A stretch of DNA of 64,000 nt, taken from Deinococcus peraridilitoris DSM 19664. Lineage in GTDB: Bacteria; Deinococcota; Deinococci; Deinococcales; Deinococcaceae. The translations under genes were made by a program, and so were the position numbers. Numbering within the stretch: the stretch's first letter is position 1; the number at the start of each line of letters is the position of its first letter. Under the pieces are notes generated by a model. The model ran no database searches and was not told the origin of the DNA. It saw only the letters and a list, made by a program, of their open reading frames with translations. Positions 1-8,436 of the stretch are shown here, in pieces. The DNA lies in the NCBI RefSeq assembly GCF_000317835.1, contig NC_019793.1:744001-808000 (forward strand). The letters are read 5' to 3'.

Positions 1-2
1 GC

Positions 3-1193
3 ATGCGGCGCCGCTTTGTTTACTCCTTTACCATTTTTCTCATGCTAAGCGCTTCCGCTCCCGGTCTGGCATCGCCAACGGTCGTGCAGGTCCAACCAGG
101 AGACACCCTGACCCTGCTGTCCAAAAAATACGGTGTGAGCGTGCCACGGCTGATGCAGCTTAATCACCTGAAAAGTTCGACCATTCGGGTCGGCCAGCCG
201 TTGCGCCTGCGCAGGCAGGCTGCCCACGCCAGAACGGTGGCAAAACCAGCGGTGGTCAAAGCTCACACTCCTCTCCGGAAAGCCACTCGGCCCACCCGGC
301 TTGCAAAGCCTGGAAAAATCACCGCCACGGTCACGGCTGCGCGAACCGTGGCGCCTGCTCAGGTCACCGTCAGGCCCGGTGATACCCTGAGCACTCTCGC
401 CCTGCGCCACAAGACCACGGTGGCCCAACTGCAACGCCTGAACAAGCTCAAGTCGAGCACCATCACGGTGGGACAGCGACTCCGCATCAAAGCGCCCGCG
501 CCCCGCAAACCCGACGTCAATCTGGTTCGTGGCAAGGTGCTGGGCGTACCCGTGGTGCTGATCGAGGTGGACATGCGTAATCCCAACGTCTTTATCACAC
601 CGGTCCTGCCCCGACACGGCCTGGGCAATGGTGCCAGCCTGAAGGCCCTGACGCTGCAATCGGGTGCGAAAGCCCTGATCAACGGTGGATACTTTCATCC
701 ACGGTCATTCATTCCCGCGGGCGATCTGGTGGTTCACGGACGTTACATCTCGACGGGCCGGGTGCCCACTGCAGTGGCCATCACGCCCGACAACCGGGTA
801 GCCATTCACCCGGTGCAGGCCGTACAGTTCGCGTCCTGGCGCGGCTTCGAGACGGTAATTGCCAGCGGCCCGCATGTCCTGAGGCGGGGGGTGGTCGCGC
901 GGCACGTCTCGCAGGGATACCGTGATCCGGCCGTGTTCGGTCGCGCTGCCCGCAGCGCCCTGGGCGTTCGCGGTGATCAGCAGCTGATCTTTATGAGCAG
1001 CAAGACGCTGCTGACAACCAGCGAGGTCGCCAAGATCATGCAGCGGGCCGGAGCGCGCGAAGCGATTCTGCTCGACGGAGGCTCCAGCACTGGGATCGCC
1101 TGGCAGGGCAACGTGCTCTATGCACCCAGCCGCCAGCTTTCCTACGGCATCGGCATCTATGCCAATTACCGAGGCAAACGGCAGGGCCGCTGA
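3..1193 (+). CDS. LysM domain protein with phosphodiester glycosidase (NAGPA-type) domain
   Basis: A 396-residue exported protein predicted to bind peptidoglycan and to cleave a phosphodiester-linked sugar in the envelope. Residues 1-24 form a signal peptide (basic start, hydrophobic core, ASA-type end). Two LysM repeats follow at about 26-69 and 119-162, each with the PGDTL signature, joined by a basic Ala/Pro-rich linker. Residues about 173-390 match the phosphodiester glycosidase (NAGPA/DUF2233) fold, with INGGYF near 226 and LLDGGSS near 358. Only two bases precede the ATG, so upstream signals cannot be judged, but the signal peptide supports this start. The substrate is unknown. Confidence 0.85.
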   Translation: MRRRFVYSFTIFLMLSASAPGLASPTVVQVQPGDTLTLLSKKYGVSVPRLMQLNHLKSSTIRVGQPLRLRRQAAHARTVAKPAVVKAHTPLRKATRPTRLAKPGKITATVTAARTVAPAQVTVRPGDTLSTLALRHKTTVAQLQRLNKLKSSTITVGQRLRIKAPAPRKPDVNLVRGKVLGVPVVLIEVDMRNPNVFITPVLPRHGLGNGASLKALTLQSGAKALINGGYFHPRSFIPAGDLVVHGRYISTGRVPTAVAITPDNRVAIHPVQAVQFASWRGFETVIASGPHVLRRGVVARHVSQGYRDPAVFGRAARSALGVRGDQQLIFMSSKTLLTTSEVAKIMQRAGAREAILLDGGSSTGIAWQGNVLYAPSRQLSYGIGIYANYRGKRQGR

Positions 1194-1242
1194 CCCTGGA
1201 CCGGAAAAGAGACGTGTCGTACAGGCGGCACCGACCCATATG

Positions 1243-1248
1243 TAAGAT
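1243..1248 (+). promoter_or_regulatory. Candidate -10 hexamer for the cold-shock gene
   Basis: TAAGAT fits TANNNT and lies 120 bases before the cold-shock ATG, giving an untranslated leader of about 110 bases. Long leaders are usual for cspA-type mRNAs, where they control stability and translation at low temperature. No convincing -35 is visible. Confidence 0.35.
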
Positions 1249-1368
1249 GAGTCGCCTTTTATGACACAGCCTCAGGGGATACTGAGTCGCTTCCAAGTAC
1301 GCACTCTGTCAAGGCGCGCATGGGATTTCGTGCGTGCTCGTACGGTCTGGAAGCAAGAGGAGCTCAGC

Positions 1369-1629
1369 ATGGCTGTTGGAAAAGTAAAATGGTTTAACGC
1401 GGAAAAAGGCTTTGGTTTTATTGAAACCCCCGGTAGCCCCGATGTGTTCGCGCACTTCAGCGCGATTCAGGGCAGCGGCTTCAAGAAACTGAACGAAGGC
1501 GACGAAGTCGAGTTCGAAATTGAAGAAGGCCAGCGTGGCAAAGGTCCGCAAGCCAAGAACATCGTGGTGACGAAAGCCGCCCCGGTGAGCGAGTACAACG
1601 ACCGCCCGCGCCGCGACAGCCGCTGGTAA
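1369..1629 (+). CDS. csp: Cold-shock domain protein (CspA family)
   Basis: An 86-residue single cold-shock domain protein: a small OB-fold RNA/DNA chaperone that melts RNA secondary structure. RNP1 (KGFGFIE) and RNP2-like (DVFAHFS) motifs are intact at about 15-33. The C-terminus has a short basic Arg/Asp tail ending in Trp, longer than the roughly 67-70 residue minimal Csp. The ATG is fixed by AAGAGGAG six bases upstream (1355-1362); reading could extend back to 1261 in frame, but that part has no Csp similarity. A strong intrinsic terminator follows directly, so it is monocistronic. Confidence 0.95.
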   Translation: MAVGKVKWFNAEKGFGFIETPGSPDVFAHFSAIQGSGFKKLNEGDEVEFEIEEGQRGKGPQAKNIVVTKAAPVSEYNDRPRRDSRW

Positions 1630-1642
1630 TCTCACTTACTCC

Positions 1643-1673
1643 AGAGAGGACCCGATCGGGTCCTCTCTTTTTT
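1643..1673 (+). terminator. Rho-independent terminator of the cold-shock gene
   Basis: A 26-base perfect palindrome (1643-1668, AGAGAGGACC with its complement) runs straight into a T tract to 1673. It begins 13 bases after the csp stop codon. Confidence 0.9.
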
Positions 1674-1743
1674 GTATGTGATGAGGGTGACGTCGTGGCG
1701 TTCCACATTGCCGGATAGACCTTGACTGCCAGTGGAAACCTGA

Positions 1744-2199
1744 ATGACTGCGGGGCGACTGCGGGAGTGTGTCCTCCTGGTACAGCAGCCAGATGAGATG
1801 ACCACGACGCGGCTTTACCAGCAGTTTTACCCATTCGTCCGAACGGGCGTCGTCCCAGGGAAGGCTTTGGTTCGGTGCGCTTTACAGCGTCTCCAACCTC
1901 ATTTTCCGGGCAGGCGGGAATCTGCGCACAGCGGCGACGGACGAATCCTGCTAGGGTGGCGTGTGCCGAAAGATGATCTGGTGATACACGGACGCATTCC
2001 TGAAAAAGCCATCCGCTCGGCCCTGGAAGCGCTCCGGCTTGACAACGAGCTGAGCGAAGTCGGGTGGAAAGCATCGAAGAGCAAGCCTCCCCGCCCCACC
2101 AAAGTGCTGTTCGAAGCGGACGACATTCAGGATTTGCGCAAAGCCAAAACCCGCCTAGAAAAGCTCCTGACCGATGCCGGTTTCGACCTGTATCCCTGA
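1744..2199 (+). CDS. Hypothetical protein
   Basis: 151 residues, family not recognised. The N-terminal half carries scattered aromatic and basic residues and reads like a small nucleic-acid-associated or regulatory domain. The C-terminal 50 residues are Lys/Glu/Asp-rich and likely helical (about 115-147). No signal peptide or membrane segment. The ATG has only a weak GTGGA upstream. A terminator-like palindrome 17 bases after the stop supports a real gene. A longer reverse-strand frame covers the same bases but runs through the csp terminator and lacks a ribosome site, so this strand is preferred. Confidence 0.55.
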   Translation: MTAGRLRECVLLVQQPDEMTTTRLYQQFYPFVRTGVVPGKALVRCALQRLQPHFPGRRESAHSGDGRILLGWRVPKDDLVIHGRIPEKAIRSALEALRLDNELSEVGWKASKSKPPRPTKVLFEADDIQDLRKAKTRLEKLLTDAGFDLYP

Positions 2200-2216
2200 G
2201 CCGGGCCACACCACCA

Positions 2217-2244
2217 GGGGCCTGCCGCAGCTGCGGCAGGCCCC
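2217..2244. terminator. Palindromic bidirectional terminator
   Basis: A 28-base perfect palindrome (GGGGCCTGCCGCAG and its complement) sits between two convergent genes ending at 2199 (+) and 2321 (-). There is no long T tract in either direction, so bidirectional termination is inferred from placement. Confidence 0.55.
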
Positions 2245-2320
2245 TTGGCCATACTGGGAACCCACCACACTTGCACGGGCCCGTGGCGCGCCGCAGTCGG
2301 CCGGGACGAAAGGCGCGGCG

Positions 2321-2716
2321 TTACAAGAGCGCGATGTAGGACCGGCTCGGCTCGCCCCAGCCGAAGTAAGCGGCAATGACTGCGAACAGCAGGTGCAGCC
2401 CCATCACATCCTGTGTGAGTGGCAGCAGGGCAGGCAACTGAGTCGCGCCCGGCACAAACCCCAGCACGGCCAGGGCCGCACCCGTGATGGCTGCCAGACG
2501 CGCATAAAAAATCGAGGTGCGGTACTGTCCCGAACCGGCCAGCCCCACCACGCCCAGCAGCAGATACAGCAGATTGAGCCAGGGACCAACTGGCAGTATG
2601 CCCAGCAACAGTCTTCCGGCCGAGGTGTCACCTGAAGACAGTACCAGGGAAAGGTACCCCAGTATTGCGAATGCCAGCCAGCTTCCACCCATACATAAGG
2701 CAAATTGACGAATCAT
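2321..2716 (-). CDS. DUF4383 integral membrane protein
   Basis: 131 residues with four hydrophobic helices and the C-terminal AAYFGWG pattern of DUF4383 proteins, whose function is unknown. The ATG at 2716 is chosen because GGAGGA lies just before it on this strand; an in-frame extension to 2785 is less hydrophobic and lacks a ribosome site. A second member of the family lies at 3565-3975, with a DUF99 gene between them. All three read in the same direction but are widely spaced, so an operon is uncertain. Confidence 0.8.
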   Translation of the reverse strand: MIRQFALCMGGSWLAFAILGYLSLVLSSGDTSAGRLLLGILPVGPWLNLLYLLLGVVGLAGSGQYRTSIFYARLAAITGAALAVLGFVPGATQLPALLPLTQDVMGLHLLFAVIAAYFGWGEPSRSYIALL

Positions 2717-2819
2717 GGTCCTCCGGGCCAACAGGGGGGATCTCACAGCGCAACTCAGCGTTTTCTCATTATTCTTGAAATACACGCCAAAAGCTCTTCA
2801 CAATTTAATGAGACATTCT

Positions 2820-3422
2820 TCACGTTCTGCCGTGGCTGTGACCCGTTGAGACACCGCCGGCGATCAGGTGGGCTGCCCGCAAAGGCTCGGGAATAAGGCC
2901 GGTCACGGTGAAGCGTTGCAGCGCCATGTCAGCCTCGTCAAGCGAGAGCCCTACGCGTTGCACCCAGACGCCCCTCACCGGCTGCATGGCGCCGAGACGC
3001 TGGATCAGGCGCCATTTGCGGGCACCCCCCGGAACGCGTTCAAGCAGTGCCCGGCGGACCGCGCCGTAGTCCGGCTGACGGCGGGCCACGATCAACACGG
3101 GCAGGCCGGTCTGCCGATGCAACCAGAACGCATCCACCACGTTGAAGCCCGCGAGCGCCACACCCTGCAAAAAGACCAGCTGCACGTGTTTGTGGAAGGT
3201 GCTGCCCATCAGCAGCTCGGAAAGCACCCGGGCACTGTTGGCCCCGTCACGCCGCACGACACCGCTGAGCACTCCGTGCAAGGTCGTACCAGCGTATACC
3301 GTTCCGATCACCCGCACGTTGCCCCGGTGCGTCCGGGAAAACGGCGCGTCGTCAAAACCGATGGCGTGACCCAGCTTCATGAAGTCCCTGTTCCCCGAGC
3401 GCCACTCGTGTTCTTGCTCCAC
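2820..3422 (-). CDS. DUF99 family protein (endonuclease V-like fold)
   Basis: 200 residues. The IGFDDAPF motif near residue 21, an internal V-x-DG block, GFNVVD near 94 and TGLPV-(7)-PD near 105-117 are the DUF99 signature. This family resembles endonuclease V in fold, but its activity is not established. The N-terminal Asp pair in FDD would be the likely metal-binding site. The GTG at 3422 has GAAGG six bases upstream; an ATG at 3380 (MKLGHAIGFDD) is an almost equally good start and would give 186 residues. Confidence 0.75.
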   Translation of the reverse strand: MEQEHEWRSGNRDFMKLGHAIGFDDAPFSRTHRGNVRVIGTVYAGTTLHGVLSGVVRRDGANSARVLSELLMGSTFHKHVQLVFLQGVALAGFNVVDAFWLHRQTGLPVLIVARRQPDYGAVRRALLERVPGGARKWRLIQRLGAMQPVRGVWVQRVGLSLDEADMALQRFTVTGLIPEPLRAAHLIAGGVSTGHSHGRT

Positions 3423-3564
3423 CGGCTACCTTCAGCCTCTGCCCAGACCGGACCCATCAGCAGGCAGAGGGCCCCGGGTCACTGCTCCCAGGGCCCTACC
3501 AGCGACGCTCAGACCAGCCTTGCAGCAAGCGGTTTCTCTTGGTCGGTCAGCAGACCACGACTGC

Positions 3565-3975
3565 TCAGCGGGCCGTGGTTGCCGAGCGGTCAGATCCCCA
3601 GCCGAAGTAGGCAGCAACAGCAGCCGTCACCGCGTGCAGCCAGACGTCGTTGCCGTGCAGCGGCACCAGACCGAACATGGTGTTGAGGCCAGGAATCAGT
3701 CCCATCACGGCCAGCAGGGCGTACAGCACGGTCAGACCACGCGCGAAACCCACTGCGCTGCCCAGCGTGCGGTAAGACGCGATTCCCCAGGCGCCAATGG
3801 CCAGGTGAACAACGTTGTGAATGATATTCACGGGGAAAATTCCCAACAGGCGGCCGTGCAGCGTATCGACCGCCAGATCTGGACCAGCGGGCGGACTCAG
3901 CAGCCCAGGAATAAAGCCCATCAGGCCGACCAACAGGTACACCACACCAACAACCAACGCAAATGTCTTGACCAT
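3565..3975 (-). CDS. DUF4383 integral membrane protein
   Basis: 136 residues, four transmembrane helices, paralogue of the protein at 2321-2716, ending in the same AAYFGWG pattern. A perfect AAGGAGG eight bases before the ATG at 3975 decides the start; the in-frame upstream extension to 4062 is discarded. Function unknown. A CCTCTGCC/GGCAGAGG inverted repeat (3436-3470) separates it from the downstream DUF99 gene. Confidence 0.85.
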   Translation of the reverse strand: MVKTFALVVGVVYLLVGLMGFIPGLLSPPAGPDLAVDTLHGRLLGIFPVNIIHNVVHLAIGAWGIASYRTLGSAVGFARGLTVLYALLAVMGLIPGLNTMFGLVPLHGNDVWLHAVTAAVAAYFGWGSDRSATTAR

Positions 3976-4210
3976 CTTTGCCTCCTTGGGCCCTGAGAAC
4001 CAAAGCATCTGCCGGGTGAACGTCATTAAGCCAGATTGATACCAACACCCGGTCGCGCTCATCGTAAGATGCGCCGCGAACGGCGACCAGCGAGCAAAAC
4101 CTCATCTATCTCTCATCAAATGTCGGTCATCTTGGCCAATAACACACCTTGAGAACGCGCTCACCTGGACCACGACACCCACCCCGAGGATGAGAGAAAG
4201 GAGGAACGGA

Positions 4211-4246
4211 ATGCTCCACCATCAAGCAGGCCTCACACGTTCATGA
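4211..4246 (+). CDS. Predicted 11-codon leader peptide coupled to the hydrolase gene
   Basis: A complete mini-ORF, MLHHQAGLTRS, preceded by a consensus AAGGAGG (4198-4204) six bases from its ATG. Its TGA overlaps the ATG of the next gene as ATGA (4243-4246). The downstream gene has no close Shine-Dalgarno of its own, so coupling through this leader is the simplest way to translate it. The peptide itself need not have a function. Confidence 0.55.
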   Translation: MLHHQAGLTRS

Positions 4247-5178
4247 AGATGAAGCGCCTCTCTCCGGTCGGCGGTCTGCAGGAACTGCGTCCGGACGTCG
4301 CCCGGCTGCTGCTGGTCATGGTCAACGTCTACATCATCGGCCAGCGCCAGGGGCCATGGGTGCTGGTCGATGCTGGTCTGCACGGCACTGCCGGTACCAT
4401 CGCGCGTGTTGCCGAGGAGCGCCAGGGCCGTCCGCCCGAGGCGATCATCCTGACTCACGGGCACTTCGACCATGTGGGCGCCCTGAAAGAACTGATTGAG
4501 CGCTGGCAGGTGCCGATCTACGCACACCCGCTGGAACTGCCTTACCTGACCGGTCTCTCGGCTTACCCGCCACCCGACCCGGGGGTCTCGATGGGCGCCA
4601 TGGCCCTGTCGTCTCCCCTGTATCCGGCAGGTCCGTTCGATTTCCGTCCGCACGTGCACCCCCTGCCCGAAGACGGTCACCTGCCAGGCGCGCCCGGCTG
4701 GCGCTGGCTGCCTACCCCCGGTCACTCGCCTGGTCACGTCAGTTTGTGGCGCGAAGCAGACCGCACCCTCATCGTGGGAGACGCGTTCGTCACGACAGCG
4801 CAGGAGTCGGTGTTCTCGGCCTTGACCCAGTTTCCCACCGAGGTGCGCCGTCCACCTGCCTACTTCACGCCTGACTGGAACGCTGCGCGTGAATCGGTGG
4901 TGCAGCTTGAGGCGTTGCAGCCCGACCTGGCGGCCACAGGACACGGAACACCCATGTGGAACGAACTGCTGCGTCAGGAGCTGCGGGTCCTGGCCCGCAA
5001 TTTCGACACGCTCGCGCGCCCGCGTAACGGCCGCTACACGCTGGAAGGTGCCACCGCCGACGAGCGGGGCGTGCAGTCCGTGCCTCCCCTGCCCGCCGCC
5101 GATCCGAACAGCGGCATGAAAGTTGGAATCGCCCTGGGCGCACTGGCCCTGGGCGCGCTCTTCACGCTGCGGCGGTAA
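4243..5178 (+). CDS. Metallo-beta-lactamase-fold hydrolase with C-terminal hydrophobic tail
   Basis: 311 residues. The zinc motif HGHFDH is at 72-77, a further His in PTPGHSPGH near 158 and the bridging Asp in VGDAF near 176. Substrate unknown; it belongs to the broad glyoxalase II-like group. Unusually, residues about 292-308 form a single Ala/Leu/Gly hydrophobic stretch ending in Arg-Arg, a possible tail anchor. No start codon exists upstream in frame, and the ATG overlaps the stop of a short leader ORF; a second ATG two codons later is possible. Confidence 0.85.
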   Translation: MKMKRLSPVGGLQELRPDVARLLLVMVNVYIIGQRQGPWVLVDAGLHGTAGTIARVAEERQGRPPEAIILTHGHFDHVGALKELIERWQVPIYAHPLELPYLTGLSAYPPPDPGVSMGAMALSSPLYPAGPFDFRPHVHPLPEDGHLPGAPGWRWLPTPGHSPGHVSLWREADRTLIVGDAFVTTAQESVFSALTQFPTEVRRPPAYFTPDWNAARESVVQLEALQPDLAATGHGTPMWNELLRQELRVLARNFDTLARPRNGRYTLEGATADERGVQSVPPLPAADPNSGMKVGIALGALALGALFTLRR

Positions 5179-5196
5179 GAAGAAAAACGCTGCGGC

Positions 5197-5238
5197 GATT
5201 CAGAGAAGGCAACCGCTGGGGACTGCCTTCTCTGAATC
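5197..5238. terminator. Perfect 15-bp stem-loop between convergent genes
   Basis: GATTCAGAGAAGGCA (5197-5211) pairs exactly with 5224-5238 around a 12-base loop. It lies 19 bases after the hydrolase stop and faces the FKBP gene end at 5344. There is no T tract, so termination activity is inferred from position and stem strength. Confidence 0.55.
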
Positions 5239-5343
5239 GTCAGTGGCTCGGTGTTGCCGCGAGCCAGTTTGCGGGTGCGCTTGCCCACCAATCGAGCAAG
5301 CGCACCGGTCCGTCCAAAACCCGCGGGACCGAAAGGAAGGCGT

Positions 5344-5682
5344 TCAGCGAAGGCCCAGCAGCTCGACTTCGAAGATCAGGGTGGCGTTGGCGGGAATGAC
5401 GCCGCCCGCGCCGCGTGCGCCGTAACCCAGGTGCGGGGGAATGGTCAGGCGGACCTTGTCACCCACGCGCATCTGACTCACGCCCTCGTCCCAGCCCTGA
5501 ATGACGTGACCCTGACCCAGCGGAAACTCGAAGGGTGTGCCCCGGTCGACGCTGGAATCGAACTTGGTGCCATCGGTCAACCAGCCGGTGTAGTGCACAC
5601 TGGCCATCTGGCCCTTCTGGGCTTGCGCGCCCTGGCCTTCTTGCAGTTTCTCTACTTGCAGCTCGCCCGTCGAATCGGTCAT
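5344..5682 (-). CDS. FKBP-type peptidyl-prolyl cis-trans isomerase
   Basis: 112 residues, a minimal cytoplasmic FKBP domain: VHYTGWLTDGTKFDSS, a GHVIQGWDEG block and the C-terminal IPPHLGYG...IPANATLIFEVELL. It catalyses proline isomerisation in protein folding. The ATG at 5682 is favoured over an in-frame extension to 5784 because TATGCT sits seven bases upstream with no Shine-Dalgarno, the leaderless pattern, and because the extension is Cys/Arg-rich and unlike FKBP. It lies 49 bases after the ABC transporter operon on the same strand. Confidence 0.92.
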   Translation of the reverse strand: MTDSTGELQVEKLQEGQGAQAQKGQMASVHYTGWLTDGTKFDSSVDRGTPFEFPLGQGHVIQGWDEGVSQMRVGDKVRLTIPPHLGYGARGAGGVIPANATLIFEVELLGLR

Positions 5683-5731
5683 GCAGGCAGCATACACGCC
5701 CGGCTGAAGTCTCTCCAGTCGGCTGCCCGCG

Positions 5732-6778
5732 TTACTGCCGCACCACCTGTGCCGGTCCGACCAGACGCAGGGTCGTATGCTCACCGTGCGTGAGCAGCGG
5801 AAACGAGGGGCCCTGCACCAGCAACTCCAGCGGATGCAAGCTGCCTGCCGAGCGTGGAAGCCCGCTCAACTGGACCGTGTAGGTCACGTCGTGTCCCTTG
5901 TACTCGCGGGAAACGATGCTGACGGGTACACCGCCCTCACCCAGGCGGAAATCTTCGGGACGCAGACTCAGCATCACCGGACCACGCAGCGGTTCGGGCA
6001 AAGGCACCTCACCGAGTGCCGTCTCGGCGTGCGCGCCGTGTGCGGTGCCGCTGAGCAGGTTGCTGCGGCCCAGAAAGCTGGCGACGAAAGCGCTGCGCGG
6101 CGTGCGGTACACATCATCGGGAGCGCCGAGCTGCTCGATGATACCGCCGCGCAGCACCGCCAGCCGGTCACTGAACGCCAGCGCCTCTTCCTGATCGTGG
6201 GTGACCAGCACCGCCGTCATGTTCGCTTCGCGCAAGATGGAGTGCATCTCGGCGCGCGTGGCGTGCCGCAGGGCCGCGTCGAGGTTCGAGAACGGCTCGT
6301 CGAGCAGCAACAGCCGGGGTTTTGGCGCCAAGGCGCGCGCCAGCGCCACGCGCTGCTGCTGCCCACCGGACAGCTGATGTGGAAAACGTTGCTCAAAGAC
6401 CGTGAGCCCTACCATGGCGAGCACCTCGCGGGCACGCTCGCGCCGGTCACGGCCCCGCAGACCGAACATCACGTTCTGCAACACGCTGAGATGCGGGAAG
6501 AGCGCGTATTCCTGAAACACCATGCCCACGCCACGCTGCTCCGGGGCCACATAAGCACCCTCGCCCGCGACCCGCTCGCCGGCCACGCGCACCTCACCCA
6601 CGTCCGGCTGCTCGAACCCCGCCACCAGGCGCAGCAGCGTGGTCTTGCCACAGCCTGATGGGCCCAGCAGCGTCAGCAGCTCCCCTTCCTGCACGCTGAG
6701 GTTCACGTCGGTCAGCACGCATGGCAGGCCACGCCCGAAACTCTTGCTGACGCCGCGCAGCTCCAGCACCGCCGTCAT
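5732..6778 (-). CDS. Iron(III)-type ABC transporter ATP-binding protein
   Basis: 348 residues. Walker A GPSGCGKT near 39-46, Q-loop FQEYALF, signature LSGGQQQR, Walker B LLLLDEP and the switch His in VTHDQEEAL are all intact. A TOBE-like C-terminal domain follows from about 245. It powers uptake by the permease encoded just upstream, whose stop codon overlaps this ATG as ATGA (6775-6778). Closest families are FbpC (ferric iron) and related CUT1/PotA-like ATPases; iron is inferred from the three-gene set. Confidence 0.9.
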   Translation of the reverse strand: MTAVLELRGVSKSFGRGLPCVLTDVNLSVQEGELLTLLGPSGCGKTTLLRLVAGFEQPDVGEVRVAGERVAGEGAYVAPEQRGVGMVFQEYALFPHLSVLQNVMFGLRGRDRRERAREVLAMVGLTVFEQRFPHQLSGGQQQRVALARALAPKPRLLLLDEPFSNLDAALRHATRAEMHSILREANMTAVLVTHDQEEALAFSDRLAVLRGGIIEQLGAPDDVYRTPRSAFVASFLGRSNLLSGTAHGAHAETALGEVPLPEPLRGPVMLSLRPEDFRLGEGGVPVSIVSREYKGHDVTYTVQLSGLPRSAGSLHPLELLVQGPSFPLLTHGEHTTLRLVGPAQVVRQ

Positions 6779-8400
6779 GACGCGCCTCCGCGGCCTCCAC
6801 GCGCCTGGCGGAGAATCAGGGCGGAAGCCACGGTGGACACCGCGACCAGCATCAGGGCGTAAGGAGCAGCTTCAGCGAACATCGCTTCGGAAGTGTAGCT
6901 CCAAACATCGGTGGCCAGGGTGTTGAAGCCGCTTGGAGAAAGCAGAAAGGTGAGCGGTAGTTCCTTGAGGGCAGAAAGCAACACCAGCGCTGTCGCTGCC
7001 AGCAGGCCAGGACGCAGCAGCGGCAGGGTCACCAGCCGGAAGGCCCCGAACCCCGTATGGCCCAGCATGCGCGCAGCGTCCTCCAGACGCTCGGTGGCCT
7101 GATACAGCGCGCTGCGCACCGGGCCGATGGCCTCTGCCAGAAAGTGCAGCGCGTAGGCCAGCACCAGCAGCGTCAACGTCTGGTATAGCGGGGGCACAGT
7201 GCGGAGAGTGAAGAAAATCAGCGCCAGCGCGTAAGCGAGCGGAGGTGTGGCATAACCGACGTACGCCGCGCGCTCCATCAGCCGCGTCAGGGCCGAAGGA
7301 AATCGCACGCCCAGATAAGCCAGCGGCAAGGCGAGCAGCGCCGCGATGACCGCGGCAGGCGCGGCCACCTGCAGGGAGTTGAGCAGCGCAGGCCACAGAC
7401 CGCGCAGTGCTCCGCTGGCCAGGCCCCGCCCCAGCCAGTACAGCAGCGAAGCCATCGGCACCAGCAGCGCCGCACCGGCCACCAGCGCACAAAAGAGCAG
7501 CGCCGGCCAGCGCCACATTCCCAGGTGCACGGGCGCCACGCGGCGCGCGGTTCCGCTGCCGACACGCGCGAAACGCAGGTGACGCAACAACCGCGCCTCG
7601 AACATCAAGGTGGCTCCGGTGAGCAACAGCAGCATCAGCGAAAGCCACGCGGCGCCCGTCCGGTCAAAGGAGCCGTTGTACTGCTGGTAAATGGCGTAAC
7701 TGAAGGTTTCGAAACGCATCAGGCTGACGACACCAAAGTCACCCAGCACATGCAGCACCACCAGCAGCGCGCCTGCCAGTGCTGCCGGACGCAGCTGCGG
7801 CAGGGTCACGCGCCAGAAGGTGGCCAGCGGTCCATGACCGAGTGCGCGGGCCGCTTCTTCGAGGCTGGGGTCAAGCCCGCGCAAGGACGTCCAGAAATTC
7901 AGGAACAGGTAGGGAAAGGTGAACAGCGTCAGGATGCCCAATGCGCCCCAGTAGCCGCTGGGACGGGGCCACGCGAAGCCGGTGAGCGCGTCGATCAGGC
8001 CTCCCGTTCCGCTCGCCGCGATCATGGCGTACGCTCCGACGTAGCCTGGAATCGCCAGTGGCAGCACCCCGATCAGGACCAGCAGGCCGCGCGGGCGCAG
8101 ATCGCTGCGCGTGGTCAGCCAGGCGAGCGGCAGCGCCAGCAGCGTGGTGGCCAGCAGCACACTTCCGGTCAGCAGCACGGTGTTGCCGAGCAACCAGACA
8201 TTGCGCTCGCGGAGCACGATGGCACGCAGCTCCGCGGGTTCGACTTCGAACGCGCGCACCACCAGATAAGCCAGCGGTACCAGCACGAAGGCGGCCACAC
8301 AGGCAGCAACGAAGAGCAGGAAACGTGGAAAACGGGCATGCCGCACAGGTCGCGCGGCTTGCCCTGGCCCGGCGGATGACCGCCGGGCTTTGTTCAGCAT
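6775..8400 (-). CDS. Iron(III)-type ABC transporter permease (fused two-module)
   Basis: 541 residues with about 12 transmembrane helices, made of two consecutive permease modules each with an EAA-type cytoplasmic loop (EEAARALGHGPLATFWRV near 198 and EDAARMLGHTGFGAFRLV near 450). This duplicated FbpB arrangement is typical of ferric iron transporters. It starts 36 bases after the binding-protein gene and overlaps the ATPase gene by four bases. GAGG lies five bases before the ATG. Confidence 0.9.
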   Translation of the reverse strand: MLNKARRSSAGPGQAARPVRHARFPRFLLFVAACVAAFVLVPLAYLVVRAFEVEPAELRAIVLRERNVWLLGNTVLLTGSVLLATTLLALPLAWLTTRSDLRPRGLLVLIGVLPLAIPGYVGAYAMIAASGTGGLIDALTGFAWPRPSGYWGALGILTLFTFPYLFLNFWTSLRGLDPSLEEAARALGHGPLATFWRVTLPQLRPAALAGALLVVLHVLGDFGVVSLMRFETFSYAIYQQYNGSFDRTGAAWLSLMLLLLTGATLMFEARLLRHLRFARVGSGTARRVAPVHLGMWRWPALLFCALVAGAALLVPMASLLYWLGRGLASGALRGLWPALLNSLQVAAPAAVIAALLALPLAYLGVRFPSALTRLMERAAYVGYATPPLAYALALIFFTLRTVPPLYQTLTLLVLAYALHFLAEAIGPVRSALYQATERLEDAARMLGHTGFGAFRLVTLPLLRPGLLAATALVLLSALKELPLTFLLSPSGFNTLATDVWSYTSEAMFAEAAPYALMLVAVSTVASALILRQARGGRGGAS

Positions 8401-8436
8401 TCCTGCCTCATTCCGGCAGCGTCCTCATGAAGGGCA

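Noticed and set aside
1249..1368. Riboswitch in the csp leader
   Set aside because: No known ligand-binding motif; a cold-shock leader is sufficient explanation.
1481..2209. A 242-codon minus-strand frame
   Set aside because: It crosses the csp terminator and coding region; composition is Arg/Ser/Pro-rich shadow-like.
3436..3470. CCTCTGCC/GGCAGAGG as a terminator
   Set aside because: Long loop and no T tract; kept only as a remark in the neighbouring gene entry.
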